A DNA stretch of 64,000 bases from Ciona intestinalis (GCF_000224145.3 NC_020172.2:740023-804022); one strand, 5' to 3'; shown: positions 1-12,500, counted from the stretch's first letter. Numbers and translations are program-made. The notes: a model not told the origin generated them from the sequence alone.

Positions 1-3000
1 TGCCTCCAATTCAGCGTCTTCTGAAACCTTTGCACTTTTTAGAAGTGTGTCGCAATATCTAAAAAAAAATGAAAATGAGGTAATCAAGATTCTGCATATA
101 AATTCCTACTAAACGATACAATATAAAGGTGTTCCAGTTCTCCTGACAAAATTAACTTAATTACAGATGTTTTAAATTATTTTCTGATATAGGTTATAAG
201 CATTAATATTGTATGGGTTTTGAACTAAAATAAAAGGATCTAAAACAAGAAATGGAATATTGCAGTCAATACTCAATACTAATGGAATTGTAAAGGATTT
301 TTCTATCATTGTCTTTAAACAGTCTAAATTTTGCAACACAAATCAAAGCTACCACTTAAACTGAAAGTTTTCCAAAAAAAAGGACTGACTACATCAAAAT
401 TACAAATATAAGACAAAAAACAGCAGAATTTAAAAATTACCGTGCTACCACTTAAACTGAAAATTCTGCCAAATAAGTATGAACTACAACAAAATTATAA
501 TAAAAATTATAGGAAAATAAACAGTAGAATTTAAATTCACCGTGCTAATAACTCTGGAGACTTAGATGAAGACTTGGCTGATGTAGTGACAGCATTCTTG
601 TTAATAAATCGACCGCATGCTATGTCAAGAGCGGCCACGAAGCCAGAGTCGTTGTCGAACGACGTCTGCACAAGCGCGTTGTATTTTTTGTGCACGTCAA
701 GTATTGTTTGCACATAAAGCTTCGGGTCCTGGGAAGTGATTGAACAATGGTTAATGCAATGTTTATGGTTTTAAATTTAAATTAAATGCTCAAATTCATA
801 CCTAATTTTAAGCCTAAACAGAAGGAAATGTATTAAAAATGAAATATATGATTTTTTTAAAGAACAGTAGTTTAAACTAAATTTTAAATACCTAGAAATT
901 CGTTTGTATTTCTAAACAAAATTTGTCGAAAACATAAAAATTTAGATAAAACTCTTTGACTTTCCTATACGGTCGAAGGATTTCTCTTTAAAATGGCAAA
1001 TTTACTGCTTTGTAGATAAATTTCTCAATATTCTACATTAAAAACAACAACAAAGACACATTACAAATCCCATACCTGTTTTAACTAAACAAGTAAAAAA
1101 ACATAAAATACAAAAAATGTTCACTTCATGTTTTATACTTACATTAACAGCTGTATCTGCACATTGTTTGATTGCAACGTCAGCCTGATTATGAATATGA
1201 GCTTCAAGTAAGGTTTTTAATTCCCCAAGACCGTCTTTAATCTTAGAAACCAGTTTGAACATTCGGCCAAGATCTGTACGTGTAGGATTAAAATGTATAG
1301 GGGTAATTTTTTGCTGATTATAGTATTCAAGGATGGGTAACGGCCGATTCGCCCCTAAATCTCAGGTTCGCTGATCATATTTGCCCCTCTTCAAATATCA
1401 ACAAAGCTAGATGCACGATTAAGTGGGCAGTCTTAATTTTTTTAAATACTTGTACACAGTTAGTCAGTAACACAGGCATAAAAAAAAGAAAAAGATGGGT
1501 TTATTGGAGCCAGAAGACATAAAAATTGTGCTGCACCACCGCAGGTAGGGAAACCAAGAGTATTCCAACATGGGTAACGGGTAATACACAGCTAAATCTC
1601 AGTTCCCCCACCATTTTTTGCCCTTACTCCAAAATTCAAATACGCAAGATGCTGATACAAATATTGGAAATATTAAAACGAGTTCTCTTCTATATCTTAA
1701 ACTGGTGAAAATTTGTGATGTTATTTTATATTTCCATCTATTCAGAGCTTTCCCTTTTATTTACCCCAAAAAATTCCCATTTACCTTCATTTTTATCGTC
1801 GTTTAACAAACTTTGAAACTCGGCATGAAACTGCTCAAGATGTTGCTCGATGAGGACTTGCTCGCATTTCCTCGCGAGCTGATCATGAGTTGATTCGTGG
1901 AGGTAGAGTTGGACCCTTCTCTCCTCTTCCTGGAGCCTCGCCTCAGCCTGCACGAACAGTGTTTTATGTTTTGATGACTAATTCAGTGGTAGGAACCTTT
2001 TTGCCATAAAAGTTTTTAATATATATATATATATATATATTATATATAGTAGGGTGGGGGAAGATGGGACACCTGTTCATTCTATTCCATTTTTCAAAGA
2101 ATTATTAAACTATGCCTTTAAACCCCCCTTAGACCGTTGTTAATTGTTTAAAACACGATCAGGATATTTAGATATTATGCGCTAAAGGTGTCCCATCTTT
2201 CCCCACCCCACTATATATATATAAACATATTTTTAATAAGGGTAATAAAATATTTGTAGTGTTATAAAAAATTACAGAAAAAGTTTTAGCTATAACAATC
2301 AGGCTACAAAGTACTTACAGTAAAGTTACATCTGCAACAGACTGCAAGCCAGATGCCATTGTAAATAAACAAATAACAACTACATCTGGACTACTTAGGG
2401 GAACTAAAACTACATAACCTTAGGGATGCACATTACAGAATTTTGAATCTATGAGATTCGAATCCTTTTGTATTCGAATCTAATTACGGGATTCGGTATT
2501 CTGTTTAATGACGTCATCACACCTCATCTCATATTCTATATTAACAATTTTTGAAACTTATTAATTTAAAAAAAAATTTGTGTTTGTGGGACTTGCGAGG
2601 TAAACGTTTCGTAACGTCTTTTCATAGACTGCTATACGTTTCATGACGCAAAAACTACCCATTAGTACAATTTTTAATCATTTTACAGCTCATGATCCTA
2701 CAAGGCTGCTATGAAAGAGTCAATAACTGACTTTTGTATGTAAAATTATTTTTTCCTATAAATATAAAAAGATTCGAAATTCTAGATTCGGAATTCTAGA
2801 TTCGAAATAAAGTATTCTAGGATATCCTGGAATACCTAATTATTCTGTAATGTGCATCCCTACATAACCTACATCTACATGCCTACAGCCTTATTAAAAT
2901 CATGTTGCGTTAAAAGTTGTTATCTCAGTTTAAAACACGCTACCTTTTTCATGTATTCGGTGACAGGATTTGCAGCAAGAAATTCTTGGCTTTCCGAGGT

Positions 3001-6000
3001 GAAATATCTCTCTGTGTCAGCGAGGAAATTACTCTCAAACGCTTCTTTGTAAACAGAAAGTGACTGCGTTCGATTTTGTTCATTTTCGCTTAAGCCCAAT
3101 GCAACTAGATAGGAAAATATGAATTTTAGAAGATCCTGTAGTAAAGAGTTATGTTAGATGCATTTAAAAATCAACTTTTAAACCAGTTTACATTCTGCAG
3201 TTTCACTACATACTTATAACCAACAAATACATTGTAAAGGTTAAAACAGATCGGTACTTTAATGAGATAAAAATAGGCTAGAATTGTGTTTTCAACCTTT
3301 TAGCTTATGTATGGAAAATTTTGAAACAAATTTTGCGAAGCGGTGGACCTCCAAAAATCAACCCAAAATGTAATCACGTATGATAACGTCCAAAGTAGAC
3401 AATGAACTCTATGTTACGTCACAGTGCTGGAAATTTAGAAACTGGCCAAGATCTAAATCAGTTTAAAAAAGTTTTTATTTTTTAAAAAAAGAAATTTCGC
3501 GGCTTAGCAGTTTAATGTTTTTCGCGGCTTAGCAGTTCAATCAGTTTAAAAAAGTTTTTTAATTTTAAAATTTGATGTTTTCATTTCTTCAGTGTACAGA
3601 CTTTAACATCTTGCATTTTGCAATTGAGATATAAAATTCTATAAATACATTTTGGGACCGACAGCGGTCCAGCAGTTGAGAACCACTGAACTAGATAACA
3701 TTTAAAATCAAAAAATTTAATGCCATTTTACAGGTTCAACGACATAAAATTGCGACCTGACTTCTGTATTAATAAAACATGACTACACACTCTGCAAGAA
3801 TATTTGAATATACCAGTGTTACAACCTGTCAATAGATACAACTGTTTACCATCAATTAACTCTGCCTAACTGATTCTAATTGATCACCTTGAGACTGCCT
3901 GGATGTTAAAAGTATATTATCATCACGTGCGTTGCTTGCTTCTGTATCGGACGAAGACCTAGCAATTGATGACCGCGGTCTCATGTTCCTGATATCAAGC
4001 GGCAGCCCGATACCAATTTCAACTAAAATTTGACAAAATCTAAAACTTTTTTATGTGAAACTGTCCTAATTAACTGTATCTGATTACTCAATGAAAGCTT
4101 TATAAATAAAGACTTCGAGTAGGTAGAAAAATAATGTGGTTTACATAAGTAGCATTGCAAAAAGCAAAACATAAATTCATCTGTATAATATATATAGTCC
4201 TGTATTATTTAACAAAATGAAATGTGAATAATTCTGATATCTTTGGTGATTCTCCCACTTTATGATAATCTGGCAAAAAAGGGTCTTTGCTTGATCATCG
4301 CTCTGAACTCAGTCTAAAATTAAGGTTTGCATAGGATTCCGGGAGTCTGTTTTACTGACTAACTGAATAGTTGTGGTTTGATCCTAAATTCCAAACAGGA
4401 ATGACACCAAACAAGTTTAGTTTACCATATAAGTTTCCATTAGAAACTTCCTAATTTAAGATTGTCATGCTATGCAGAAAACACATGACAAATACTCTTT
4501 ACATATATAATATACATAAAGCTAATCATTACAAAAAAAGCACTTGTTAAGTTATATTACAAAACAAAGCATGATAAAGTTTTTCTTACCATAAGACCTT
4601 AGCACTCCACTTATAAGGGATGTGTTTATGGTCTCTCCATTTCTTTCCTTCTCAATCAAGTTAAGCACAGCAGAGGTGACTTGCTTGTTAAGAGGTTTGA
4701 ACAAATTCTCTCTCCAAATAACCAGGGCAAGCTTTATGGACAAACACATTTAAATGGTCAGTGGGTAATTTCGTAAGTTCAAATCTGTGACACCAATTGA
4801 ATAAATATATATCTATATACAGTGGCGCAGGCATAAAAAAAAGGGGGGGAGGTTTAATCAAAAAATNNNNNNNNNNNNNNNNNNNNNNNNNNNNNNNNNN
4901 NNNNNNNNNNNNNNNNCGATACCCTAACTCACCCCTGGCTGCGCCACTGTATATATATCAAAATATATCACTGTGAAGTGTAAAGACATTGATTGGAGAT
5001 AAAAAAAACATGTTAATTCTTATTTAACAGATTACAAAATTTGAATACTCCTCAAACGATGTAAAAAAATCTTCACAGATCACAGAGCTATGTAAACCAA
5101 GATTTAAAAATATAAAAAGCACATTCATAGTCACAACATTTAAAGTTTTTAACAAAAGCATAGCATTAGAGAATACTTGCCCTTCAACAAATAACATGTA
5201 TTTTGTTATTTTAAATAAATCTGTTTTTTATCGTTTTCAGAGGAATAAAATTAGGAACCTGTTAATTTACACATTGGAAATCCTTACCGAATATATTTCA
5301 TAAATTTCCTTTCTCCCTTCATCACATTCCCGTTTCACCCAGTGGCGATTTAGATAACCGAACACCCCGTTTAAAACACGGCTACTGAAACGATAATCTT
5401 CCCATTGATTTGTGTAGAAAAGTAGAACATCTTCATTTAAAAGGTTTTCTCCAGCCTAAGGACACAGAATTTGTTATTATTTTTTTTCATGGTCATTTTT
5501 CAAATTTCTAGGAAATATAGATATAGTTCCTTTTTATGAAATATATAGTTACAGAAATTCTGAAAATTAAAAAATACAAAAACCTAAAAAAATGTGGTAA
5601 TTTTTTTCAACAAATTCATAGCTTAGTGTAGCGAGTAGCGACTGTAGTCTAACTCTTTTTGCTTTCGGCGGTCGCAAAATGCATTTTAGTGAATCACTTG
5701 TATCTGGTTTGAAACGTTATAATTCAAGTTTAGAATTTTGAAATGGATTTTAATGAACCTACATTTTAAAAATAGGATACAAACAGGGCTTCTGAATTAG
5801 TATACTGCATTTTTTTCTAAAAAATACTGCATTTTATCACCTTCAATTTATCAGCTAGGTACATTTGAAGATTCTGCTTGAGCTTTTTATAAAGCTCGAA
5901 GCCAACAAACTGTGCTCCTGTCATTGCTTTGCTGTCTTTCTTTGTTGTGGAGACCCTCCCTGGTGGGGTGGATGAGTTGGGGGCTTGTCTTGCTGACACA

Positions 6001-7198
6001 CTCTGATCCACAGATGTACAGTAGTTGTAAACATGGCTGGGTTTATTATGTTAAAGAAATGGACGACGCATGGATATTGATTGACTGCTAATTTTATAAT
6101 CAGTAAAAATGGCAAAAAGTAAGTGTCTAAGAATTAGATAAAATTTGTTCAATTTCATTATTCCTAAGAATTAATTGATTTATCATCACACAAAGTAGGG
6201 TGTCTTAATTGGTGCCCGGTGACCAACAAAAAGATACCACAAGCAGGCCTATGGTTAGGACCTTTAATTAGTTCATTATCAAACTAACTATAGTAAATGC
6301 TAATCCAGGTTGTTATATTGATAGAAGTCCTGGTGTCCATAAAAAAAAAGAAACTAATATAAAAGGATACGTATACAGTTCCATATATCTCTTCTTCTCC
6401 ATACTTTGTCTTGCATATACCTGAAAAGCAAGCACAAGCTGAACTTCAAGCACAAGCTGAACAAAAATCATCATGTTAAAAAACATAGGCTACATGTATA
6501 TATATATATATAATTTTGCTGTGTTTTAAAAAGTTCATATTAAAGTCTGGGAAAACACAACATTAATATACAACATTAATATAAAAAGATATCCACATAC
6601 CTGACTGATGCCTTTTTGTAAATCCTCCCATATTTGATCAAGTCCAATATATCTACGTGCGTGTGGGTTTCCTCCCCCATTGTGTTGCATCGAGGAACGA
6701 CTGGATATGCAGTTAATGATATAGGTAAATTGATATAAATTATTGGTACAAGTGAACATATTAACATGGTAGTACTAGTAAAGGGTCAGTTGCTACCAAT
6801 GCACCTTGTTGGTCACTGTCGAGCCAAAAAGGTACATATATACAAATGCAGAAGTAATGAGCATTCCGAAAATCAGAAACAGATACATCAAACAATTTAT
6901 ATAGTAGTTTGAATATTAATAATATGTCACTTTGTTTGTGCAACAATAGTTTTTATCAGGTGTGTATCTATGGGTAACTTCGGTAAAGCATGGTACTGCC
7001 ACAAACCCTACATAGAAGCTGGAATCACTGTGAAATGGAGGATAGTGAAAAGTGAAAACCACCCAGCACCCCATAGATCAACTAATAAACACCAGATTTC
7101 CCTGTATTGATATATTTCTTGATTTTTACCGTGATAGAGTGGGAATTTTGAACTAATACCATTTGTTAACAATACAACCATATATCTCACCGGGACAT
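1..7198 (-). CDS. CUL1: Cullin-1 (SCF ubiquitin ligase scaffold), N-terminal two thirds, 12 exons, 3' end off window
   Basis: Cullin-1 is the cytoplasmic/nuclear scaffold that holds SKP1-F-box substrate receptors at its N-terminus and RBX1-E2 at its C-terminus. Exons on the minus strand, in transcript order: 7198-7191, 6700-6601, 6420-6371, 6036-5841, 5455-5288, 4731-4590, 4022-3888 (cassette), 3104-2944, 1947-1785, 1273-1143, 728-541, 58-1. All have GT-AG borders and matching phases and join to about 500 codons. The start MSRRSS...NPH...[10 protein letters not shown] mirrors vertebrate CUL1. Other diagnostic stretches are [103 protein letters not shown] and [10 protein letters not shown]. 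The part present covers the SKP1/F-box-binding cullin repeats. The cullin-homology domain and neddylation site (about 280 residues in human CUL1) must lie left of position 1. The largest introns carry transposons. CUL1 identity is near certain; use of the cassette exon is uncertain. Confidence 0.95.
2047..2213 (+). mobile_element. MITE family 1 copy, complete
   Basis: Reference description of the family: TA-flanked termini TAGTAGGGTGGGGGAAGATG and its inverted form at the other end, then GGGACACC; about 170-200 bp; asymmetric interior with a conserved 'TAGTAAACAAAGAACATTCA' block and an 'AATTGTTTAAAACACGATCA' block. Plus orientation here means TTCATTCTATT follows the left terminus. TA target duplication and short termini suggest a Tc1/mariner-type origin (inference). 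This is the only clear copy inside CUL1. Confidence 0.85.
2421..2862. mobile_element. Non-autonomous hAT-type element with 8-bp target duplication
   Basis: The element is 442 bp. Its termini TAGGGATGCACATTACAGAA and TTCTGTAATGTGCATCCCTA form an inverted repeat. It is bordered on both sides by the same 8 bases, CATAACCT (2413-2420 and 2863-2870), the length expected for hAT-superfamily insertion. The interior has many ATTCGAA/GATTCGAA-like motifs and no transposase frame. It sits in the CUL1 intron between the exons at 2944-3104 and 1785-1947. Confidence 0.85.
3278..3692. mobile_element. Degenerate hAT-like element (CAGTGGTTCTCAAC-type ends)
   Basis: The right end GGTCCAGCAGTTGAGAACCACTG is the typical hAT terminus; the left end, around GTGTTTTCAACCTTTTAGC, is a decayed inverted copy. 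Inside is a short direct duplication of the motif TTCGCGGCTTAGCAGTT at about 3496-3540. No coding capacity is seen. It lies in the CUL1 intron between the cassette exon and the exon at 2944-3104. Confidence 0.5.
3888..4022 (-). CDS. CUL1: Probable cassette exon of CUL1 (45 codons, phase 1-1)
   Basis: Between the exon ending ...ISGVLRSY and the exon beginning [10 protein letters not shown] there is an open, phase-symmetric 135-nt segment with an acceptor (caaattttag) and a donor (CTCAAG/gtgatc). It would insert 45 residues beginning [10 protein letters not shown], followed by a Ser/Arg/Asp-rich stretch ([20 protein letters not shown]). Human CUL1 reads straight through from ...QSY to VELGL, so skipping gives the canonical protein. 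Both inclusion and skipping keep the frame. The first four residues (VEIG) resemble the start of the next exon (VALG; VELG in human). Whether it is transcribed cannot be seen from DNA. Confidence 0.55.
4820..4949. mobile_element. Small inverted-repeat element with CAGTGGCGCAG termini, containing an assembly gap
   Basis: The left end CAGTGGCGCAG and right end CTGGCTGCGCCACTG are inverted repeats inserted in TATA-rich DNA. The interior is a purine tract (Gs after an A run) interrupted by 50 N. A related copy lies at 49236-49365. Confidence 0.6.
4867..4916. other. Assembly gap (50 N)
   Basis: Run of N inside the CAGTGGCGCAG element; the G-rich and A-rich homopolymers beside it probably stopped sequencing. 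Confidence 0.99.
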
Positions 7199-7387
7199 TT
7201 TGGAACTGCTTTCAGCTGAACTAACCGATGTGGTGGTTGTATTGCGACCTCCAGTGGTGGAAGCGCTAGCGGACGCTAATTTTGAGCTGCTAGATTGGGA
7301 CGAGGCACTGCTGTCCGGCTTCCTTTTCCGCTTGGCAATCTTGACGTTTTGTAATACACTTGACCAAGTGTTTTTAACATTAGTCAA
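7199..7387 (-). other. Open frame continuous with CUL1 start; possible N-terminal extension or 5' UTR
   Basis: The frame of the CUL1 initiator ATG (7198) stays open upstream for 63 codons to another ATG at 7387. The extension would be Ser/Thr-rich with a basic cluster KIAKRKRKPD and is more GC-rich and codon-like than the flanks. Vertebrate CUL1 starts at the position equivalent to 7198, which is why that start is preferred. The upstream part is either a genuine lineage-specific extension with an NLS-like motif or simply open 5' UTR. Confidence 0.35.
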
Positions 7388-7539
7388 TAAAAGTATTTTA
7401 CTAAAGAGAACTTTTAAACACTTCTGTTAAAATAACACCAAAAGAATGTTACATATTGGTTGAATAATGCAAAAAAGGTTTAAATTACAATATACGCAAA
7501 GTTACAATAAATGATTTATATACATATGCAACAATGCAA

Positions 7540-7706
7540 GTGATTTTGGCACTAGTGAAGAATTTTCCGGTACATAGCAGAATAGGCTGGTAAAGTCACT
7601 AAGTGTTAGTGGTTAGGGGGTTAGGTGTTGATGGTTAGGGGGTTAGTGGTTATAGGGGTTAGCAAATAAGGTGGGGGAAGATTCTTCACTAGCACCGCGA
7701 TTTTTT
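7540..7706. repeat. Fold-back element with TTAGGGGGTTAG-type core
   Basis: Ends are imperfect inverted repeats: GGCACTAGTGAAGAATTTTCC on the left and GGAAGATTCTTCACTAGCACC on the right. The core at 7600-7665 repeats GTGGTTAGGGGGTTAG-like units several times. No frame. Possibly a third MITE family. Confidence 0.5.
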
Positions 7707-8191
7707 ATAAATATTAAATTAAAACTGCTAGAACAATGAAAATAAAGTGTATAAATAACTAAAGTAAAAATATTGACCAGCACACAGAACAATAATCTGA
7801 AATTTTACAACGTAGAGCAGGTTCATGCAGCTATATACAAATTGTATCACTTTTTGCAGAATCTTTCAAAGACTTAAAACTTCTTATTAACTGCAGTCCA
7901 TTAGATTTGCAACAAAGGACACGTCCTTTTAATATGAATTACGGAGGGTCCTATAAGACTGTAGATATCATGACTACACTACTTGGTATAATACAATGTA
8001 AACTATAATAACATAACCATACAAAAATAACGAACAAAATTATCACTTTAGTCGTTGATAAAAAAACGAACCTCTGATTCTTTCACAAAAGATGTCATGA
8101 AATTCTTTGTTCTCTTTGCTGACACCGTGCGACTACATGTAAGCTATAGTCATTCTCCCCGAACCTCTGTAAAAATAAGCCTAACCTGCCT

Positions 8192-8393
8192 CAGTATTAT
8201 CATAGAATACTAACTTACAGATAAAAGGGCAACGAATTGGCCCCATTGTTATTGTCACGCTTTAGTGACAGTTTACTAAAATGAAGAATCGTGTCTTTGG
8301 TACGTTGGATTAGTAAATGTAACAGCTTTTTTTTAGTGAACAAATATACTAATTTCAGATTAAAATTTGTAAGTTAGTATTCTATGGTATTAC
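8192..8393. repeat. Inverted-repeat (fold-back) element
   Basis: CATAGAATACTAACTTACA at 8201-8219 is matched by its reverse complement TGTAAGTTAGTATTCTATG at about 8368-8386, enclosing about 150 bp of unremarkable DNA. Confidence 0.5.
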
Positions 8394-8429
8394 CATAGTT
8401 TAATAATAATACATTATTAAACTATGGTA
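8391..8429. repeat. Perfect 17-bp palindrome with 5-bp spacer
   Basis: TACCATAGTTTAATAAT at 8391-8407 and ATTATTAAACTATGGTA at 8413-8429 are exact reverse complements around AATAC. It abuts the fold-back element. Confidence 0.7.
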
Positions 8430-8887
8430 TTGTTAACTAGTTAAAGAAATAAGTCCTCCGTCAATGGTTTTAATGGTCATCTGTAACTACAAGTTCTTGA
8501 CTTAAATTCTTCATATTGAAAATTAAGTGATTCAATTTCCACGAACTGTCTACGAGCAGTCAGAAAACAGAACCCATATAAATGTTGTTACCTTTCTAAA
8601 CAGTTTGTTTTGTGCAGGGCTTACAAGGGGGGATCAACGGTTTCCCGTAAATCATGCAACCCTTGACGGGTTCCGGACAACGAAAAGTATCTTAGATAAA
8701 GAAGAAAAAGTTCAGCGAGTAATAGATTGCTGTTAAATTTTCTCGCATTTTATTCCAAAATACTTATATTAGAAAATAAGTTTGACAAATCGCATTTGCA
8801 TAATATATTTGATTACAAAATGTCGTCCTAACAACCGACCTGGTACAAGTTAGTTGTTGTTGTGAAAGTAGATGTTGAATTAATATA

Positions 8888-9075
8888 CAGTAAGGTATAG
8901 GGAAGACGGGACACTTTTAACACCTAATTTCTAAGTATCTTGATGGTATTTTAAACAATTAACAACGACCTACATCAACCATAAGGATACGTTTTAATAA
9001 TTCCCTAAACGTTCTTTGTTTACTACCAAATAGGACGAGAAAATAGAATGAAAAGGTGTCCCATCCACCTTACTA
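8888..9075 (-). mobile_element. MITE family 1 copy, diverged ends
   Basis: Reverse orientation: GGGACACTTTTAACACCTAAT near the left end, AAAAGGTGTCCCATCCACCTTACTA at the right. Both termini have lost part of the G run. Confidence 0.75.
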
Positions 9076-9270
9076 CAGGCAATCTGCATATAACAGGAGA
9101 AAATTATATACGATTCAAAGCAAGCTATAGTCCGACTGCAGCATAATTATGAGCGCAAAGTTACATTATAACCATCTTTTTATATAGAATAGACAACATC
9201 TTATATCTTCCGCCAATAATATGTCTTTTCAGAACAAGTAAAGCGGTTAATTGAAACTTAAAACCGTATA

Positions 9271-9473
9271 TAGTTGCATGGGGGAAGATGAAACACCTTT
9301 TTATTCTAAGTTTTCATCCGATTTGCTAGTAAACAAAAAAATTCAAAGAATTATAAAACCGCACCCTCACAACCTTTGTAGACCATGGTTAATTTTTTAA
9401 AAACACGATCAGGATACTTAGATATTGTGTGCTAAAGGTGTCCCGTCTTCCCACACCCTACTATATGCTCACC
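9271..9473 (+). mobile_element. MITE family 1 copy
   Basis: Left end TAGTTGCATGGGGGAAGATG is mutated; the right end GTGTCCCGTCTTCCCACACC-CTACTA is near canonical. It lies just 3' of the ENPP7-like gene. Confidence 0.75.
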
Positions 9474-9527
9474 CGTTAAATGTTTATATCGATCAAATAA
9501 TACAGCTAACGGCTATGCACAATATGT

Positions 9528-12500
9528 TTACAAAACACTTGCGATTAGCAGCCACATGAATACAAGCATAAGGTTTGCTCCGTTCAGTTTTGACGCACTT
9601 CCAGTGGTCGTTTGTTCTAACAAAGGAATAGTTGTACTGCTGCCAGTAGTTTCACGGTCTTTCAAAGTTGTCGTTTCACTCTCGGATACCAAGGTTTCCA
9701 TAAGGACGGATAATGAGCCGTTGTTTGGAGCTGGCTCAAGACCCAGCAGGTGACACATTAGCGGATACATGTTTACTGTTTCGAACCCGGAAAATGAGTA
9801 GTTTTTCTGAAAGCCCCAAAAGTTGCATGAACAATATGGCCAGAAAGAATATTTGGTGTGTAGTGATTACCTTAAAAGATGGCCCAATACTATAATAAGA
9901 TGCCCGCATGCTCTCCAAGTTGTTGTCGTAGCCATGCTCGCCAGCGTTTACATGAATACCAGGGAATATCTATTTTGGGTAACAGAAACAAGCATTTAAA
10001 TAAAAATAAGTTATGGTAGGGTGGGTAAAGATAGGACACCTTTAGCACATAATATCCAGAAATTCTAACCGTGTTTTAAACAATTGACAATGGTCTGAGA
10101 GTCGTAGTTTTTTAATTCTTTGAGGGTTCTTTGTTTACCACCAAGTGGAACGAGAAAAAAATGATGAAAAGGTGTCCCACTTTCCCCGGCCCCACTCTAT
10201 ATCACCATATAGTATTAAAATAACCTGATACGCAGCATAACCAGGGTCAACTTTAATAACAATAGACGGAATACGATCGTTGTGTGTGTAATGCAACCTC
10301 TCAGGAAGATCTTGTTTTAGAAAGACTTGCATGTGTGGGTTACCCTCTGTTTTAAAAGACGGCAAGTATTATAGTAATGTAAGGTAAAATTGGAAAGCGT
10401 TATTACATAAATCACATATTTTCTAGTCGTATTTTAAACAGTTAACAACGTTTACCTGTTGCGAGGTTGCGGTAATAGTTCTGTAAACATTTTTTTTTTA
10501 CTATAAAGACTATGCATCCCCAAAAAGCAACTCATATATAGTAGGGTGGATGAAATTGGAAAACTTCAGTACATATTCTCTTATATTTTAAAACCGATTT
10601 TTAATAATTAATTACAGTAATCTGTAGGGCAGGAATTGAGCGCGCAAGAATGTTTTTTTTAAATCTGTCCCACTTTACCCCACACTACTATATTTCTAAA
10701 ACGGTGTTGGATTTTAAATTTATTTACAGAACTCAAAAGTAGGAATACCAGAATTAATGTATGCTACAGTCTGTAAATGGATTTATATTTATCAGGCACA
10801 AACAAGACCTTACTTTGCAGTTCGTCGCGTACGTATTCCTCGTACCCTGGTTTTGGTTCCACTAGTGCAATAGCCGAGTAGGCGAATTGGAAGTCAATAA
10901 AAGATTGGTTTACATACTGGGCAAGTGATATCGCATCTTCACGCCCTACTGTCTTGTCGATTTCGGTAAAACCATGGTCACTGCAAAAATATTGAAACGT
11001 GTAAATAGTTTTGATATGAAGGTGGAATTTTTTTTGTTTTTTTTAGTGTCCATTACAGAGTTAGACCAATAAAAGTTAATACAAAATCCCACAAGAGTGT
11101 CCTGATATTCCAGAGTCGTTTTGACCAGCTATGTAATATTGATTTTTTTATATTTTCGTATCGGTTGTTATATACTGTACTATAGAGAGTAAGGTATTTG
11201 ATACCGTTGGCACCTACATCTCATTTCGATATTTCTTGGTCGAGTTTTAAACATTTAACAATCCTCTTTTAGAGTCTTAAATATGTAGGTTATATAATTC
11301 TGTAAATATTCTTTTGTTTACTACCAAATAAAAACTTTTTTTATTTCTTAACGATATATTTATGTTTTCATGACCAAATAAGTATGCTGTGCAGTCAAAT
11401 ATAGCTCTGTAGGCTGAGTGTAGACGTAAAGCAATACTGATATAGTAGAGTGGGGGAAGATGGGCGCCTTTTCATTCCATTTTTCTCGTCTCATTTGGTA
11501 GTAAACAAAGAACATTCAACGAATTATTAAACCGTATGGTCACGGCTCCCATAGACCGTTCTTAATTGTTTAAAGCATGATCAGGATATTTAAAAATTAT
11601 TTGCTAAAAGTGTCCCATCTTTTCCCATCCCACTATATCTCTACAACTCACTATTGGGCTATGAAACATAGTTTAGAAATCACCTTGTAATAATGATGTT
11701 CAGATCATCAGTTAGGCCAGCTTCTTCAACTTTTTCAATCAAGTACATAATTGTTCGATTTAGCAACGGCATTATTTTGTTAGCAATTCCGGGGCTGTCT
11801 GGTCCGTATCTATGGCTGTAAACGTCAGGCTAAAAATTCAAACATTATGGGATTATTGTATATATAGTAGGGTGGGGGAAGATGGGACATCTTTTCACTC
11901 TATTACCTCGTTCCGTTTGGTAGTAAACAAAGAACATTCAAAGATTTATAAAACCGTGTTCTCCCGAACCCATAGACCGTTGTTAATTTTTAAAAACACG
12001 ATTAGGATGTTTGGATGTTATGTGCTAAGCTAAATAAGTCTATCTAGGTAAGTTCAATGTTTCGAATTTTGGGTATTTATATTTACTTGTTCAAAGTACA
12101 AGGCAATCATATCAAGACCATCATCATTGAACCACTTCATTGTCTCGTCTATTCTCACTCTCCAGTCCGATTCTTCAAATGGTGTATCAGAAGTTTCCAA
12201 AATACGTTTTGTGGCAGTTACACCGCCAATGCTTGCATAACTTCCAGGGAACATGTAACCTCCGCTACGTAAGCCCTGTTAAAATAAACTTTGATTAGGA
12301 GCGCCAATACTCTAACTGCCGCGATTAGTTTGCTAAATCACGTCTTAATCAGTGCATTAACTTAGTTGTATTAGATAGGCTCAGACAAAACAACACACAC
12401 TAAATGTAACGATTTAAAACACACCTGGAAAATGGTGTCGAACCTTTTACCAAAATAAATTAAATGACACGTCGAAATGTCAAGTCCTTTTAAAAAACGT

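Larger units (their letters stand above)
7199..9527. other. CUL1-ENPP7 intergenic region, no gene recognised
   Basis: About 2.3 kb between the CUL1 start and the ENPP7-like stop codon. It contains the open frame upstream of CUL1, a fold-back element with GGTTAG-rich core (7540-7706), a larger fold-back (8192-8393), a perfect palindrome (8391-8429) and two MITEs. Short open frames (for example 8527-8736 plus) show no recognisable protein. Confidence 0.6.
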
